DNA of 64,000 nt. Origin: Glossina fuscipes (taxonomy: Eukaryota > Arthropoda > Insecta > Diptera > Glossinidae). The notes beneath the pieces were generated by a model. The model had not been told where the DNA came from. It did no database searches and saw only the letters and a program-made list of their open reading frames with translations. Within the stretch, counting starts at the first letter, position 1, and each line of letters starts with the position of its first letter. The position numbers were made by a program, and so were the translations under genes. Of the stretch, positions 36,391-49,622 are shown piece after piece. The DNA is taken from contig NW_023998415.1 of NCBI RefSeq assembly GCF_014805625.2, positions 27,537,472 through 27,601,471 on the forward strand, read 5' to 3'.

Positions 36391-39300
36391 AACTCCTGGG
36401 TCCTTTGTTCACTTCGAGCATTCTCCACCATCCATATGCTTCACAAATCCTTCTTTTTTTTTTTTTTCTTTTACTTTTTCTTTATAGTAATAAGGCATCT
36501 TCCGATCTTTCACTCATTTTCAAATCAATATAACTTTGTACCCAAAGAAACGAACCTGAAATCTTCATCTTTTAGACAATCGGGTAAGTGTTGCTCAATA
36601 GCGCGGAAAAAACCGCGGAGAGTTTTTATGTGACCCAACGGCTGTGTAGTCATTACGATGTGACTTGCTAAGAAGAAAGAAACAAGACATGATATTCGCT
36701 CGATTTAAGTTCCCTTCTCAGTTACAGACATAAAGCGCGGAGCTAAATTAAAAGTTCCTTCCAGTTTCTCTCGTGCTCGCAATCAAGAGCAAATTTGCTT
36801 AAGCTTAGTTGTTCGAAAGCAATTGTTCGCAAGCGATTTGAACACGAATTGTGAAAATTCCTTACTCGTAGCACTCTCTGCAGGAGGTAAGTTATATTTA
36901 TTCTTTATTAAATAGAAAAAATATATAAAAATGTCAAGCATCAGAGAACTACACGGAATATGTGCTCTGTTACTTAATATACACGAATACATACATACAT
37001 CATTTCATACATACATAAATCATTTCATCGGATTTAGTTAGCTTCGCTGCTTATCTGGAAACATACAATATTCAGGCTTATAATCTTAGCTTTGCGATGC
37101 ACTTACACCAGATTTAATAGCAAAGCGGATGCGTTTCTTTCGCTTGATTTACTTTAATCAATTTCAAAGTCGGCAATGACCGGCTAACAAGGTCACCTAT
37201 AATGGATGCTTAAACCAATAAAAACCGTAGTTCGAAATACGAATTCGAATAAAATAACTAATCGAAATTTTATGTTCACCAGAACTAGGATCGCTGGTTC
37301 TATTCTGCAACGATTTACCCTCGTTCACTTATATAGATATGAATATATCTATACCTCTGTATATATATCTTGTGCCACCATCTATTTCTTGCGCGGAGAA
37401 TTCAGCGAGAAAAATGCCTACGCGTAAGTTTGCCGTAAAGATTATAACTTTCGTTGGACTTTTTACTTTGGAGTTATATTGCTGCGTTGGTTTACTTCAA
37501 TAACCCGCGGCTTACCAATAACCTTACCTTACCAAGATTATGTGACTTATTGGTGAACCAAGAGCAAGTTTAAGTTGAAAAGTGGCTAAAACTTGGTCTT
37601 CCAGAATCGAATTCTTCCAGAACTCAACGGCAATATGTAAATTTCAAAAAAAAAAAAAAACCAACTCATGTTGACGTCTTTTGACCTTAAATTTTTATTA
37701 CGATTTATATGATTTTCATTCAACATTAATTGATGATTCTATATACCCGTGTATATACATACATATTTTCAGACTCGAATCTCGATTCGAGGGGCATACA
37801 CTTCGTAAAAACATTTGCAAAAATCCGCTAAAAAACTTTCTTGTGTCGTTAAAAATATCTATTGGTCGTAATAATAAATATATCGGCTTCGAAATTCGAT
37901 GAGAAGATTGGAACTTGATTGGGTCAACTCGGTCAAAAAGCACGCTTGCTCGCAATCGATAAAAAAAAATTTCAATTTATTCCCAATATATTCTAATGCA
38001 GACATTATGCGTGCCCTTCACGCGATCACAAACGAATTGAGAATGAAATTTTATTATTATTTACCGATCGGGAGCATTTTTCAATCGAGCATGCAGGTAG
38101 TATTGATGAACATTCCGATAACAGTTCCTCGGAAGTATTTTCGACAGATCACGGGAAAGAGATTGTAAGTGTTTTTTCGACATTGTCTGAATTTCTTCGG
38201 TACTCTGGACATATGCGTGCAGCCGTTTCTTAGCCTTGGATTTTGAATTGATCAAAGACTATTTATGCTGAATTTCAATTTTCTATCTTCAAGGTAAGGG
38301 TATATAACTTTGGCAAGGTTGACAGCTAACCCGCGTACAGACTATAGCTGATTATAGCTATTTATGTGTCTTCTCGTATAACAAGTGAGTGACAAAGGTC
38401 ACTATAAAATTCTTGATTCATGCAGTAAATAGATCTAGTGTTAAACCACACCCATATTAATTAAATATTAAGTTAAAGATCTGCAGAGTATTTGCTGATT
38501 TCCGAAAAGAATCGTCGCGACTTTAAACGTACTTTTAGGCGACTTAATAAGAATCTCTTGGAAGTGAATGAGTTTCGAGCAAATGACTCATATTTGAATA
38601 GCAGAGCTGTAACGGAAAAATAGAATTTAAATACTTTTTTAACTGAATGCTAATGCCGCTGCATTAGTTTAACGCGATACCATGTCTAAATTTAATCTCT
38701 TGTTTTTTTGTATATAAATTCATGTAAAACAATTTAATATTATTTTAAACTTTCTAAACGTGCGTATGTGTGCTATTTTAATTAAAAGAAATTTTAAAAG
38801 TCTAGAGTTTTTGCAAAACATCGTCAAAAGGAAGATACAATAATATGCAGTCGTTATATGATTTTCATAAAGATTGCTATGCAGATATGCATGTGTGTAT
38901 TTATATATCTGATGCCGTTACTGTTCATCATCATCATAACAGCTTCTAATGAATTTTTAATGCATTTTATGCTTAAAGCATTCTAAAACATGTAACATTA
39001 CTTTACTTCTTACATATTTCTTACCCTATTTGAGTGTTTATACATGTATATAAATGCATATATATAGGTACGTGTATATATAATTTGTAGATTTAAATTT
39101 ACTTAAGATACAATTTACTTGCTTCAAAATAGGTGAGGGTGCGACATAAATATTCACATACACACCCTAGTTTTAAATTGTTATGCTCTTACATGCATAC
39201 GTCTTAAAGTAATATTCCCCTGATGCATAGGACCGTCGTTGCGATAGTTTGCTAATTTCGTTATGCACCTTGCAACATTTTAAGAAGCGTATTGCAACTT

Positions 39301-42300
39301 TTAAAAAAATCAATTTCCGATTTTCTTAGACTAAACGTAATTTAAAATCCGACCATATATCGGAGTTCTAAAGGTTAAAGGATGAGCAGTTTTAAATAAT
39401 ACCATATCAACTGCATATGGTTAGGGTTCCGTTCGCCTATGAAGAGGTCCTCGTTTTATATATGTTTAGCTGTAGAGTTACTGCTAATAGAGATGTTACT
39501 ACGCAAAGGTATGCAATAATTTAAAGCCCAAGTCAAGTCGTGTCAACCTTGAGCATAGCGTGTCTGACATTCACCGTGCGTTTTATCGACAACTTCTTAT
39601 CTGTATTGTTTTTATTATTATTATTGTTATTGTATTTTTTTTTTTTTTTTTTTTTTTACTTTTCCCTAATTTATCATATTAGGGTGTAGTTGTACTTTTA
39701 ATTAAATTTCTATTCATTTTATGTGTTCTGTTTGAGGATTTGAATGTGTTTGTTTTACATAACTAACTGTTGTTGTTACAAATAAATTGAAAATGCTTTC
39801 ATATATTAAAAATTTGTTTTTTAATTTTCTTCGGTTTTTTTTTTTTTTTTTCATTATCATTGCCTTTAATTAATTCTTAATAAAAGGAATGTTTTTCTTA
39901 ATTTTGCGTAACGTTTTATTGTACGAGTCAAGAGTACTTTTAGTAAACCTGTGTAAGTAAACCTTAATGCGAGCATTTTTCATCGGTTTGTAATTTTAAA
40001 TCTGGTTGCTCATACCAATGCAACCGTGTCCCTTTTTGCTCAAATTTGTCAAAGCTCCGCTGTCAACTAAATTGTCAATTATAATTTCAACTGATAACAC
40101 ATAATTTCTTCATTTTTTCTTTAGATTAGTCACGTGGCTGCTACTCTTTCATTCTTGCTGCGTCACACGTTTTGTTGGCTGTCGCGCTGGCTGACACAGT
40201 TCGTAATCTGACATTTGTGGTAATTCGCAACAATCAGCACAATAGCCAGAGAGCAATAATTCTACTTACAGCTTAATATTTAAGTGGCGTTAAAAATGCC
40301 CGCGAGGCTCTTTTCCTAAGCGCACGCTTCACGCGCTGAAATAAAATATATATATATATAGAATGCAAGTCTATCAATGTGAACAAAGCCAACTAAAGCG
40401 TGTCTGCACGCTCTCTTCCTCTTCCTCTTCCTCTTCGTCTTCGTCTTCCTCTCCTCATTTCATTTTGCATTTGTTTTGTTTTTCGCATTTTGTATTGACA
40501 TGTGTCAAAGAGAAGAAAAAAAGCAAAAACGAAAATTGTAGTGTCGCTTGCACAGTAGTGGGGAAGGAGAAAAAATAGGAAAATAACAAAAAAAAAAAAT
40601 GTTTTTTTCTTTTTTTTTTTCTAAAATTTAAGTAAAAAATTTAATACGAAGCATGCAGCAGAAGCATGAACAATGTCATCAGATCCTTACGAGTATCAGA
40701 ATACTGACAAACGCAATGAAACACAAGTTAAATAAAAAAAAAAAAAACGAGACAAACAATTAACGCACACATACACACACACACACACATATACCGAATG
40801 GATGAATTAAAACGCGGGAACATCAATTATTAAAAACTCGATCTAATCTCAACTATAGATGCGATTTAACGCAAAGCAAGACTCCTTGCTAATCCTTACA
40901 ATCTACATTTTGCATAAAAGGTTTTTAATGCAATTTTAAACAGATTCTGCTTTTTTGTTCTTTTTCTGCGTGCCACTGAAAGAGCAGTAGTGCGACAGTG
41001 AGTCGTACTCATACTAACAGTAATCGGAAATTGTAAAACCGCAAGAGCCTAGTAAGAAGCACTTGTGATTATTTATTAAATAAAGCGTTCATTATTCCAG
41101 CCACAGCTACTACCTACCAGCTTAACCCTCTAATGTCGCTGCTAATTCATTGTTGTGGGAAACCGCAATGTGAATTTGTAGAAAAGGAAATTATAATAAG
41201 CATATGTCATTATAAATTGAATTAAGGTATACTTTTAGGATTTGCAAAAACTAATAACATGTAAAGCATAAGTAAAATGTCTTCGCCTTTAAAAATGACT
41301 TCACACACATAAGGTTTCACTGAATTTTAATGCCTTATCTTTGATCAAAAACATAGTTCAGATTGCGTCAAATAATTGCCGGCATTACAAATGAAGGCAT
41401 CGCTTTTAATATGATGTGAAGAAGCGTCCTATGTTTTATGTAGTTTATGCTGAATTGGAGAAATAAAGTCGCATATATATGAAAACTTATATACAAACCT
41501 GGGAGAAATTGAAGAAATTGGAACCAATAATGAATTTAGCTTAAACTAGTTCTAGTTCTAGTGGGCGCAAAACCTAAGCGGGCCACGCAAAAGGGATCAG
41601 AATTTGATGAATATTTCATAGAGGAAATGTACAAAGCTTAAGACTGTGTAACATAAAGATTAGAACACGTCACTTAATAAGGATGTAGGATGATATATAG
41701 ATGTTGTCACAGTTGTTGTACGTGACCTATGTGCTAATAGTCGGAACGTCATGAAATTTTGATGTATTTCATTTGAAGGCCGATACCGTCTATCAAATCA
41801 TATCATATGAGTTCGTCAATAGCAATCGTGCATCTGTATGTCATCCGATGAACTAATTGGGCGTTGCATTGACCAAAGGTCAACTTGTGCAAGCGTATTA
41901 ATATTTTAATAGCTATAATGTGCGACATTGTGTAAAATCCTTGAAGTCTATGTAATTTTTTTACTTTCAGTTTATTACGGTTCGAATCTTATTATTGTGA
42001 TCCTCTTAATGCGCAGTTGTTTGTCTTTCATTGTTCTGTTGAGTGTTGTGCTGATTTCAAGCTATAGTAAAGCGGTTAATTTGCTTGCGAAAAATGAGAA
42101 AAAGTGGAGAGATGAGCGTGAAGAGAGCATGAGTCAATATGGCCTACAGGCACATATAGGCTGATTGAAATCACCTTGAGTTCTCAATCGAGGATCGAGG
42201 AATATTTGTGCCAAATTTCAAAAGCTTATATACCTTATGGTGTTTTCGAAACCTGCTTCTGCGCCTTATCAATACCTTTGAACAAAACTAAATTAAATTT

Positions 42301-43680
42301 TTATAAGCTTTAATCTTGAGAAGGCGTAGTCAATGTTATATCATACACATGGTATACGTTTAAAATTTTGTAGATTTATTTACTGTAATGTTTATAAGCA
42401 TTGAGCAAAATATTAATTTTTTATTCCCTTTAAAAACAAAAGTGTTCTCCGTTTACGTACTGCTGTAGTTGTGTTCTTCGACCGATTTAGCCCATTTCCA
42501 ATAACAGTCTCTGTTCGCAAAAAGGACCAATGATCCTGCCGAATTTGTAGCGGATAGCTGCATTTTTGACGACCAAGAAGATTGAGTTGATGGTGATCTG
42601 AAACTTTCCCATCCGGAGAATGCAAATGTTTTGACAAAATGCATATAGAAAATAGAAAGAATGGATATAGAAAGAAAAATTAAAATTTATTTAAGCAACT
42701 CTACATATATATACGCATAGCAAAAGGGCTAAAATATCTCTCTATTCTTACTTGAATATATCAAAATGGATGATTCATCTTGGATTCCAATTTATAACGT
42801 ACTTACCGTTGAAACCGATCGACATTTTCTATGCAAGCGTGAAACTGTGAATTGGTTTAGGCTGACTCACTCGTATGCATTCATCAGTAGGGAAAGCAGA
42901 AAAATTGTCTTGATATTATTTCGTGAATAAGCATAAGATTATGAATTAATTGAGGTTAACTTTCTTCGCATTTAAGCCAAAGTATCCTACTCTTAACTAA
43001 GCCTAAAATAGTTTGGTTATTATATTGGGCACAAATATGGTATGATGATCATGGTGATCATTTTGAAAGAACAAACGTTAAATGAGCCAACTGACCGGAC
43101 GCCCGGCTATAGCTAAGTTAACTTAAAATATTACGATATTGGCGAACGTATAAATTTTGCAGTATCTCTACTATAAAATATACACTTTTGGGCCATTTTC
43201 CAGAGTTGGATTAAAAAAAAAAGTTGTGGTTTTATTTGTCGACTGATATTAAAGGGCCGGAAATTGATTTATCTATATTCGAGTACGCATGCCCTCTTCT
43301 TAAACCGACGAAAATTTTAAGACCAGTTTATTAGTTCAAACCCTTAGATGAGACTAATTCGGCAAATGCTGCCTCAATGAATGCAAAAAGTCCTCTTAAG
43401 ATAGTACCTATGCGCATTAAGTACAGGAGTTAAGAATAGTGGACAAATTTGAAGAAAGTGCACATTTATCTAAACTATGGTAATAAATACATACGTCGTA
43501 TATAGATGCGTGTACTTTAAATCCTTAAATAATCTCTGATTTGAACATCTCTTTCGAGGCATTTCGTTTGAATTGGAATTTCGTATAAAAATATTATTGA
43601 ATCTAAGGTAATGATGTTCAATAAATTTTGCAAAAATATTGATCAATTTGCCAGATAAATTGTTATTTCCTTCACGTAAA

Positions 43681-43710
43681 TCACACACACACACACACAC
43701 ACACACACAG
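43681..43710. repeat. (CA)n array, 5' flank of the R1-clade insertion
   Basis: About 14 CA units ending exactly at the first readable base of the retrotransposon. The matching (CA)n lies at its 3' end. Confidence 0.9.
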
Positions 43711-43711
43711 G

Positions 43712-43996
43712 CACCTCAAAGTTGGTTGGGTAGTAAGCAGGATCAGAGAAAAATCCGCAGTACTGAAATGCTCTAGATGCTTCGAAAAAGGCCACATCGC
43801 TAGAAACTGCAAAGGAGGAAAAGATAGAAGCAATTGCTGTCTAAAATCCAGCGAAGAAGGTCACCGAGCCAGAGGCTGCACTAAGAGTCCGTGTTATGGG
43901 ATTTGCAAAGAACAGGGCAAGCCTCATAAACATCCACTGGCCGGCGGAAATTGCCCGGTAAGCACACGCGGCGCTAACACTAATGGACATCTATGA
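43712..43996 (+). pseudogene. ORF1 C-terminal fragment with zinc knuckles
   Basis: Opens LKVGWVVSRIREKSAVLKC and contains a perfect CX2CX4HX4C knuckle (CSRCFEKGHIARNC). A second knuckle (CCLKSSEEGHRARGC) has lost its second cysteine. A third Cys/His cluster follows (CYGICKEQGKPHKH...C), and then a stop at 43994-43996. This matches the end of ORF1 of R1-clade elements, which bind their RNA through such knuckles. The start is missing by 5' truncation. Confidence 0.8.
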
Positions 43997-44149
43997 AGTG
44001 TATGCAAGTAGAACACAGATCACTGCCGGGCTGCACAAGAGGCGCTTGAACAGAACGTCAGAGAATTTTCGATTGACATACTAGTTCTGAGTTAGCCATA
44101 TAAAGTAGGCTCCGAAAACAAGTGGCCAAAGGATAAGACTGGGACTGCA

Positions 44150-44735
44150 GCCTTTTGACAATGCAGCTCGCATTCGCGAGAGAGGTTTATCTTTACAGCT
44201 GCTGTTATCCGCCGAGTACAAACCAAGCGGACTTCGAAAAGCGAATAGACGATCTATGTATCGACGAAAGGGGAACATACTCGTAATTTTCGCCGGTGAT
44301 TTTAATGTCTGGACAACTGATTGGGGTAACAAGTGGACGGAGGCTAAGAGCAGAATAGTGCTTGAATCCCTGGCGTCACTGGTTATGGCAATTCTAAACG
44401 CAGGTGATGAAAATGCGTTCAACAGAAACGGTCGTGGCTCCGCGATCGATATTACCATGGCCAAAAGTGCATTGGACTTGCGTATTAGCAACCAGAGCCA
44501 GTGGGCGAAGAGGGTAAGACGTCCTCTTAGAGGTCCCAAATGGAAACCAGAATCTTTAGTTTTTAAAAAAGCGATAATGGTCAGCAAGAAAAACTGCGTC
44601 CAGAACCTGATTAACGAGATAAATGAGGAACCATGGACTACGGCATATAAGTTGGTAATGAAGAAGTTAAAATATTCAGACCAACCAAGCTGTGCAGAAT
44701 TTGTAGAAGAAATAATTGATACCCTGTTTCCCTAG
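44150..44735 (+). pseudogene. Endonuclease domain fragment of the R1-clade ORF2
   Basis: One frame gives YSCCYPPSTNQADFEKRIDD and then shifts. The longer ORF from 44256 reads ILVIFAGDFNVWTTDWGNKW, containing the GDFN catalytic motif, then LNAGDENAFNRNGRGSAIDI, equivalent to the S-x-ID-T region of the apurinic-type nuclease. The domain nicks target DNA to start target-primed reverse transcription. The C-terminal part of this ORF (from about 44580) continues into the linker before the RT. Frameshifts disable it. Confidence 0.78.
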
Positions 44736-44741
44736 AAAGCC

Positions 44742-45600
44742 GTGTTTGAGTATGTGCCACTGATTGAGGTGAGAGATAATATTAATTTCAACGGGCCTGA
44801 GGAGATTTTTGCCACTGCAAAAGATATAAAAGGCAGGAAAGCGCCGGGTCCTGATGGCATCCCAAACTACGCTATTAAGCAAGCTATGTTGGCAAGGCCT
44901 TCTATGTTTGTGAGCACATTCAACGCTTGTTTGAAAGAACAAATTTTCCCAGATAAGTGGAAACAACAAACGCTGGTGTTGCTGCCAAAGCCAAATAAGC
45001 CGTCGCGTGAAGCAAATGCATACCGCCCTATTTGTCTATTGGATGTGTTAGGCAAGGTTTATGAAAAGATTATTCAAAATCGTTTAGAAGAATCACTGGA
45101 GAGCTCTACAGGGCTGTCGGACTTCCAATTTGACTTCAGGAGAAAGAAAAGCCCAATGAATGCCATAAAGGTAGTTACAAAAACAATACAAAAAGGATTT
45201 CTTAGAAATAGCATTAGACAGTAAAAGTGCATTCAACTCCGCAAACTGGTATTGTGTCATAGCTGCCCGCATCTTATAAATAAATGGCTAATTATTTTAC
45301 TGGGAGGAAACTTCGATACGATACGGATAAAGGCTGCAGAGAAAGGCTGATCACTGGAGGGGTACCTCAGAAATCAGTCCTACGCCCTACATTGTCGAAC
45401 GAAATGTACGACGATATCCTGAGACTACCTCTCCCAGAGGGAGCATCCATCGTGCCCTTTACTGACGATATAGCGATAACTATCGTGGCAATAACTTTGG
45501 AGGGAATCAACACTACAGCGAATAAAACCGCTCACACGATTAAGAGGTGGCTGTAGTCAGTGCAGGAAGAAAGAAGAAGATTGACAAAATAACTATCCAA
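44742..45600 (+). pseudogene. Reverse transcriptase fragment of the R1-clade ORF2
   Basis: The first ORF (44742-45224) has KAPGPDGIPNYAIKQAM (RT block 0-1), LLPKPNKPSREANAYRPICL and LDVLGKVYEKIIQNRLEESL (blocks 1-2a). A frame change leads to ALDSKSAFNSANW (catalytic block A, Asp present). A short deletion then leads to the ORF 45284-45556 with GVPQKSVLRPTLSN and PFTDDIAI, where the usual FADD catalytic box reads FTDD. The thumb and most downstream sequence are deleted. Confidence 0.85.
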
Positions 45601-45639
45601 GTGGGAGATACGGAGATACAATCACAAGCAGCCATAAAA

Positions 45640-45880
45640 TAGCAGGTTCCATTCTGTAGCTTTTGTGAGCGCATCGAAGACGCTGAACATGTTTTCTTTG
45701 TCTGTCCGACCGACAGAGACTGCAGACGGGAATTGGAGAGTTACTTCTTCCCGATAGTCTTGTGACAAATATGTTGCACGACCTGAAAATATGGAAGACG
45801 GTGCTGGTGTTCGCGGCAAACATTATGAGAAAACAAAGACACGAAGAGCATCAACGTAGGCTTTTAAGTAGTGCCTAAAC
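45640..45880 (+). pseudogene. C-terminal zinc-motif fragment of the R1-clade ORF2
   Basis: One frame reads VPFCSFCERIEDAEHVFFVC, the CX2C...HX4C motif found downstream of the RT in R1-clade elements, followed by CRRELES. It follows almost directly after IQVGDTEIQSQAAIK, which belongs just after the palm, so a large in-between segment is deleted. Confidence 0.75.
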
Positions 45881-46018
45881 GGCTATCCTCCTTGTGAAGG
45901 TATACCTAAATGGTCCTGCCGCAAGGTAAGGAATAGGAAGGGTGGTTTTTAACGGGTTAAAGCCTCGCACTGCCCTGATGGGCGCCTGTTGATGGTTTTC
46001 CACCTCACAAAAAAAAAA

Positions 46019-46133
46019 CACACACACACACACACACACCAGGGCATACATGCGTACATACAGAGAGATAGGGAGAGAGAGAGAGAGACAGAGGTAGACA
46101 GATAGATAAAGATAGATAGAGAGATAGATAGAA

Positions 46134-46165
<32 letters not shown>
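46019..46165. repeat. (CA)n then GA/GATA-rich low-complexity tract
   Basis: CA units at 46019-46039 continue the microsatellite interrupted by the retrotransposon; GA and GATA/GACA tracts follow at 46064-46165. Confidence 0.9.
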
Positions 46166-46170
<5 letters not shown>

Positions 46171-46509
46171 TTTCCGTAAATCATATTTAATTGCTTCCGA
46201 AAAATACTAAATATTTATATAAGAAGTTTTTTTTGTTTTATTTTTAACTTTATGAACATTGATGAGATCATAATTATGTCAGTTTATTCATATATATAAA
46301 ATACACTTATATACTTTTTTTCATTTATTTAGTATTAATTAATGTATTTATAAAATGCATTTAATAATATTTATTTATTTTATTCATTTATTCTCGTTTA
46401 TTTCTTTCGTTTCTCTTCTTTTTTTTTTTGTTTTTTTTTTTGCTTGCTTTCACGGCTTCCAAATCTCTAATAATACACAAATACTTAATAATTGTATTTT
46501 TATTTCTAC

Positions 46510-46510
46510 G

Positions 46511-46544
<34 letters not shown>
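46510..46544. repeat. (ATA)n microsatellite
   Basis: About 12 units. Confidence 0.9.
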
Positions 46545-46547
<3 letters not shown>

Positions 46548-49149
46548 CGATGCTTTACAGAGTATACGAACGAAATATGAAATACGAAATATGAAACGGA
46601 GAGATGTAAGCAAAATACATTAAAACTAAGAAAAATTATATAGAAAATAAGTATTAAACTGTTTATATATTTATGTACAGAACTCTGTCCTCAATCTCTA
46701 AACTCAATTGTTCAATATTTTCAAAGTATCTTCTCATCTTCTTCATCTTCATCTTCTTCTTACTATCATCAATTTTTCGATACAATTACGCTACAATTGT
46801 GTTTTAAGTGATTAACTGAAGCATGATACTTTTTTACGGAGCGAACAAGAATAAAGAAATTTACACTACATTTTATCATAAATTGAAATTTTTATTTTAC
46901 AAAATATGTATACAAAAACTTATATGAAATTGGCAGCAAATACTTAAATTTAAAAAAAAAAATTAAAAAAAAAAAAAAAAAAAAATAAAAAGGCATTTAA
47001 AGCACATTGACAACGACTAAATGATTTCCGATTTTGGAATCATGTCATAATTTATTCTATTTAATCATTATTTATATACAGGCAAACTTAACATTTCACT
47101 ATTAGGGATGTTCATCTCAAACAAAAACACAATTTGCGATATTAATTTAGTATTTAGTATTTATTTAATATTTAATCCAAATATTTATTATTTATATAAT
47201 ATTTTGATTTGGTTTCATTTTGCAAAAGTTTTCCAAACGTTTTCAAAACGATATCAAGCCCTAAAAAGTGTGAAAATAAGTATGTTAGTAAGTCTGTCTC
47301 TATTTCGAATTAATACATTCAATACATATGTTGAATTTAATATCATTTACGACAGTTAAGTGGCCTTAAGAGTTTGCCTTGCAAGTTATTGTAAAATTTT
47401 CCGAAACGAATTCGAACGATTCGCAATTGGTATCTAATCGTATTACATAATACAATGCCATCAGTTACAATTCGCTTTCAATTCAAATTCAAATAAATAG
47501 TCAGCGGACAAATGAGCCTATGAATATATACAGATGGACTTGGCCTATGCGTACGGCAAACGGACGACAAACCAGCTACATCGGCTGTGAGAGTGTTCAA
47601 AAAAAAAAAAAAAAAAAAAAAACATTTATCTATAGGAACCATTCATAAACAGAGAGTGAATTTAACAGCAGCAACAACAACTCGTGCACAAAATGAAACC
47701 AATATCTTTTCTTCGGCGGATATTGTTCCTCAATTAGAAAGTTTCCACTTCCCGTACCTTAAACCTTGACTTGAACACCCCTTATATATATATATATATA
47801 TATATGTTACACGTACACGTATATATATATATATTATATGTTTTACAAATTTATTTTACTTTGTTTTATGCTTTTTGCTTTTGCATTAAAATTTTCGTGA
47901 AAACTTCAAAAATCTTTATACAATTTACCAACATTTGCAAATAGTGTTGTTATTTAAGTTTTTAAAAAATTTCGTTTTCTCGCTTGTCTTTAAATTATAA
48001 AACCAATTTATTAGGCCATGAAATACTCTTCTATTATATTTTTTGTTTTTTTTTTTTTTTATTTTCTTTGTTTTTATTTTTTTTTATTTTTTTCTAAACC
48101 GAGATCATTGTGAAAACTACCGAGTGAAAGAATCGAGCCTTGAACTTGAAACTCCGAAAGATTTCTAAAAAAAAAAGAAAAAAAAGAAAATCATTTTTTT
48201 TTTTTTCTTTTTCTTTTCAATTTAAATTTGGAGTTCAGATTAAAGCTTATTTCTTTCGAAAATTTACATTTTTTTTTTTTTTTTTGTTATTTTTTATTTT
48301 ATTTTTTTTTTTTTGTTTACTCTTCTTTGCTTTTATTGTGATTTTTATTTGCGTTGAAATTAAAAGGGAAATGGAAATGTTTTTAAGTAGAATAGCAGAG
48401 ATATTTATATGACACATGGATACGTACGTATATGTGTACGACATTTACACTAATGCCCAGTGGTATGCATACTATAATCAGAATATCATGCGAATCTTAA
48501 TAGAATTGTTCTAGCGAATAAGTATTAAGCTTTCGTTTATTTATAATATATTCTTGACGAACATGGAAGGATAACGATGCAGCGTTTTTACAGCGTACAT
48601 TAAAAGCATCGTTGCCTTGACAGTGTATTATATAATATAAGAAAATAACACCAATCACATACGAATTTATTCAATTTCCTTACCAAGCCGAACAATACTT
48701 AATTACTTAACGTAAATCATGCATCGATTATTTACTTGTACAAAAATTTATTACATATTATGTGCTGTTAAAAAGATATTGATTTAACATTTAACATCAA
48801 TCAATCCATCCATTTTTTTTTCAAATTTCCAAATTATTAGAGTTAATCAATCTTAAGTCTTGCAATACATTTTTTGAAATTTGTAATTTTTTATTGTTTA
48901 TTGTTTATTAACTTAAAACATCAAATGAGAGATAAATCCTTTCGTTAAGCAATGAAAGCTTGCCGAGAATCCTCGAAGAAGAAGTCATCGTTTAAATATT
49001 TTAAAACTAAAGTATTTTTCAAACCCAACTAACTGCTATCTCGTTTCCTTACGGGTACACTTAACAGTGTTAGATGATCTTTGTCTGAAAAGCCAATTAG
49101 CTTGATATGCAACGAACTGTCACAGTTCAACGAATTGACTTTTAACTCT

Positions 49150-49197
<48 letters not shown>
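49150..49197. repeat. Poly(A) tract of about 48 bases
   Basis: One of the longest homopolymers in the window. No retroelement body is recognisable immediately 5' of it, so a retroposed tail is possible but unproven; length may be inexact in the assembly. Confidence 0.9.
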
Positions 49198-49200
<3 letters not shown>

Positions 49201-49504
49201 CATAAATGTTACTTACTATCTATCTATGGTTTTGAGCTTTTTTTTTTATTTATTTCTTTTTGAAATGGAAAATAAAAAATTAGATGTGCGTTCTCCACCA
49301 CTTCGCATACCATGTTTGGAACGTTGTGTCCTATGTAAATGATAGTCTATCATAACCTATTCAATTAGCCCACATTTTTTTTTTTTTTTTTTTTTTGTTT
49401 TCTTGTTTATCATGGACCAATCACTCAGGAGGAGATTCTATTCTTGTGCGAGAAGTGACGGTCAAAAAGAAGTGGGACCGGGGAAAAAAATAAGTAGGTG
49501 ATAG

Positions 49505-49622
49505 GTGGTGGGCGCAGTCTAATCGGTAAAGCGAAAAGCTACTACAGTTGAGATTTGAATCCTCAAACACTAACTTGGTGGCCGCGATTCTTACTCTTCT
49601 ACTAGGCTATTCGGGCGCCTCC
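49505..49622 (-). repeat. tRNA-derived SINE-like copy 2
   Basis: Minus strand. TAGCCTAGTAG fits the polymerase III A box and, about 37 bases on, GGATTCAAATC fits the B box. The tract continues as CTGTAGTAGCTTTTCGCTTTACCGATTAG, colinear with copy 1. The segment GTAAGAATCGCG recurs exactly in copy 3. Confidence 0.5.

Larger units (their letters stand above)
29449..43680. other. Gene-free stretch, middle of the 36-kb gap
   Basis: AT-rich sequence holding one dispersed-repeat copy (31380-31790), small microsatellites (GAAC, AAT, TATAACG), and many homopolymers. The longest ORF is a 160-codon frame on the minus strand at 34278-34760 in a locally GC-richer patch, with no recognisable motif. A coding-like patch on the minus strand near 36250-36430 is listed separately. 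No splice-framed exon was convincing. Confidence 0.5.
43711..46018 (+). mobile_element. R1-clade non-LTR retrotransposon, 5'-truncated and degenerate, inserted in a (CA)n microsatellite
   Basis: Order of remains: end of ORF1 with CCHC zinc knuckles, apurinic-type endonuclease, reverse transcriptase fingers and palm, a C-terminal CCHC-like motif, a 3' UTR of about 120 bases, and an A10 tail. The left boundary falls in ORF1 directly against (CA)n and the right tail runs into (CA)n. Several frameshifts, stops and at least two internal deletions make it dead. Some R1-clade lineages (Waldo, Mino) are known to target simple AC-type repeats; placement beside them is inference from domain content plus target site. 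Confidence 0.85.

Noticed and set aside
43035..43070. Similarity to the bantam microRNA core (TGATCATTTTGAAAG)
   Set aside because: The match stops after the core and no hairpin partner is visible nearby, so a chance match is more likely.
46070..46165. GAGA/GATA tract as a regulatory element
   Set aside because: It is simple repeat beside a retrotransposon, with no gene start nearby.
49505..49622. Intact tRNA gene
   Set aside because: A and B boxes are present but a full cloverleaf with anticodon stem could not be drawn, and a colinear relative lies at 19.7 kb; a SINE fits better.
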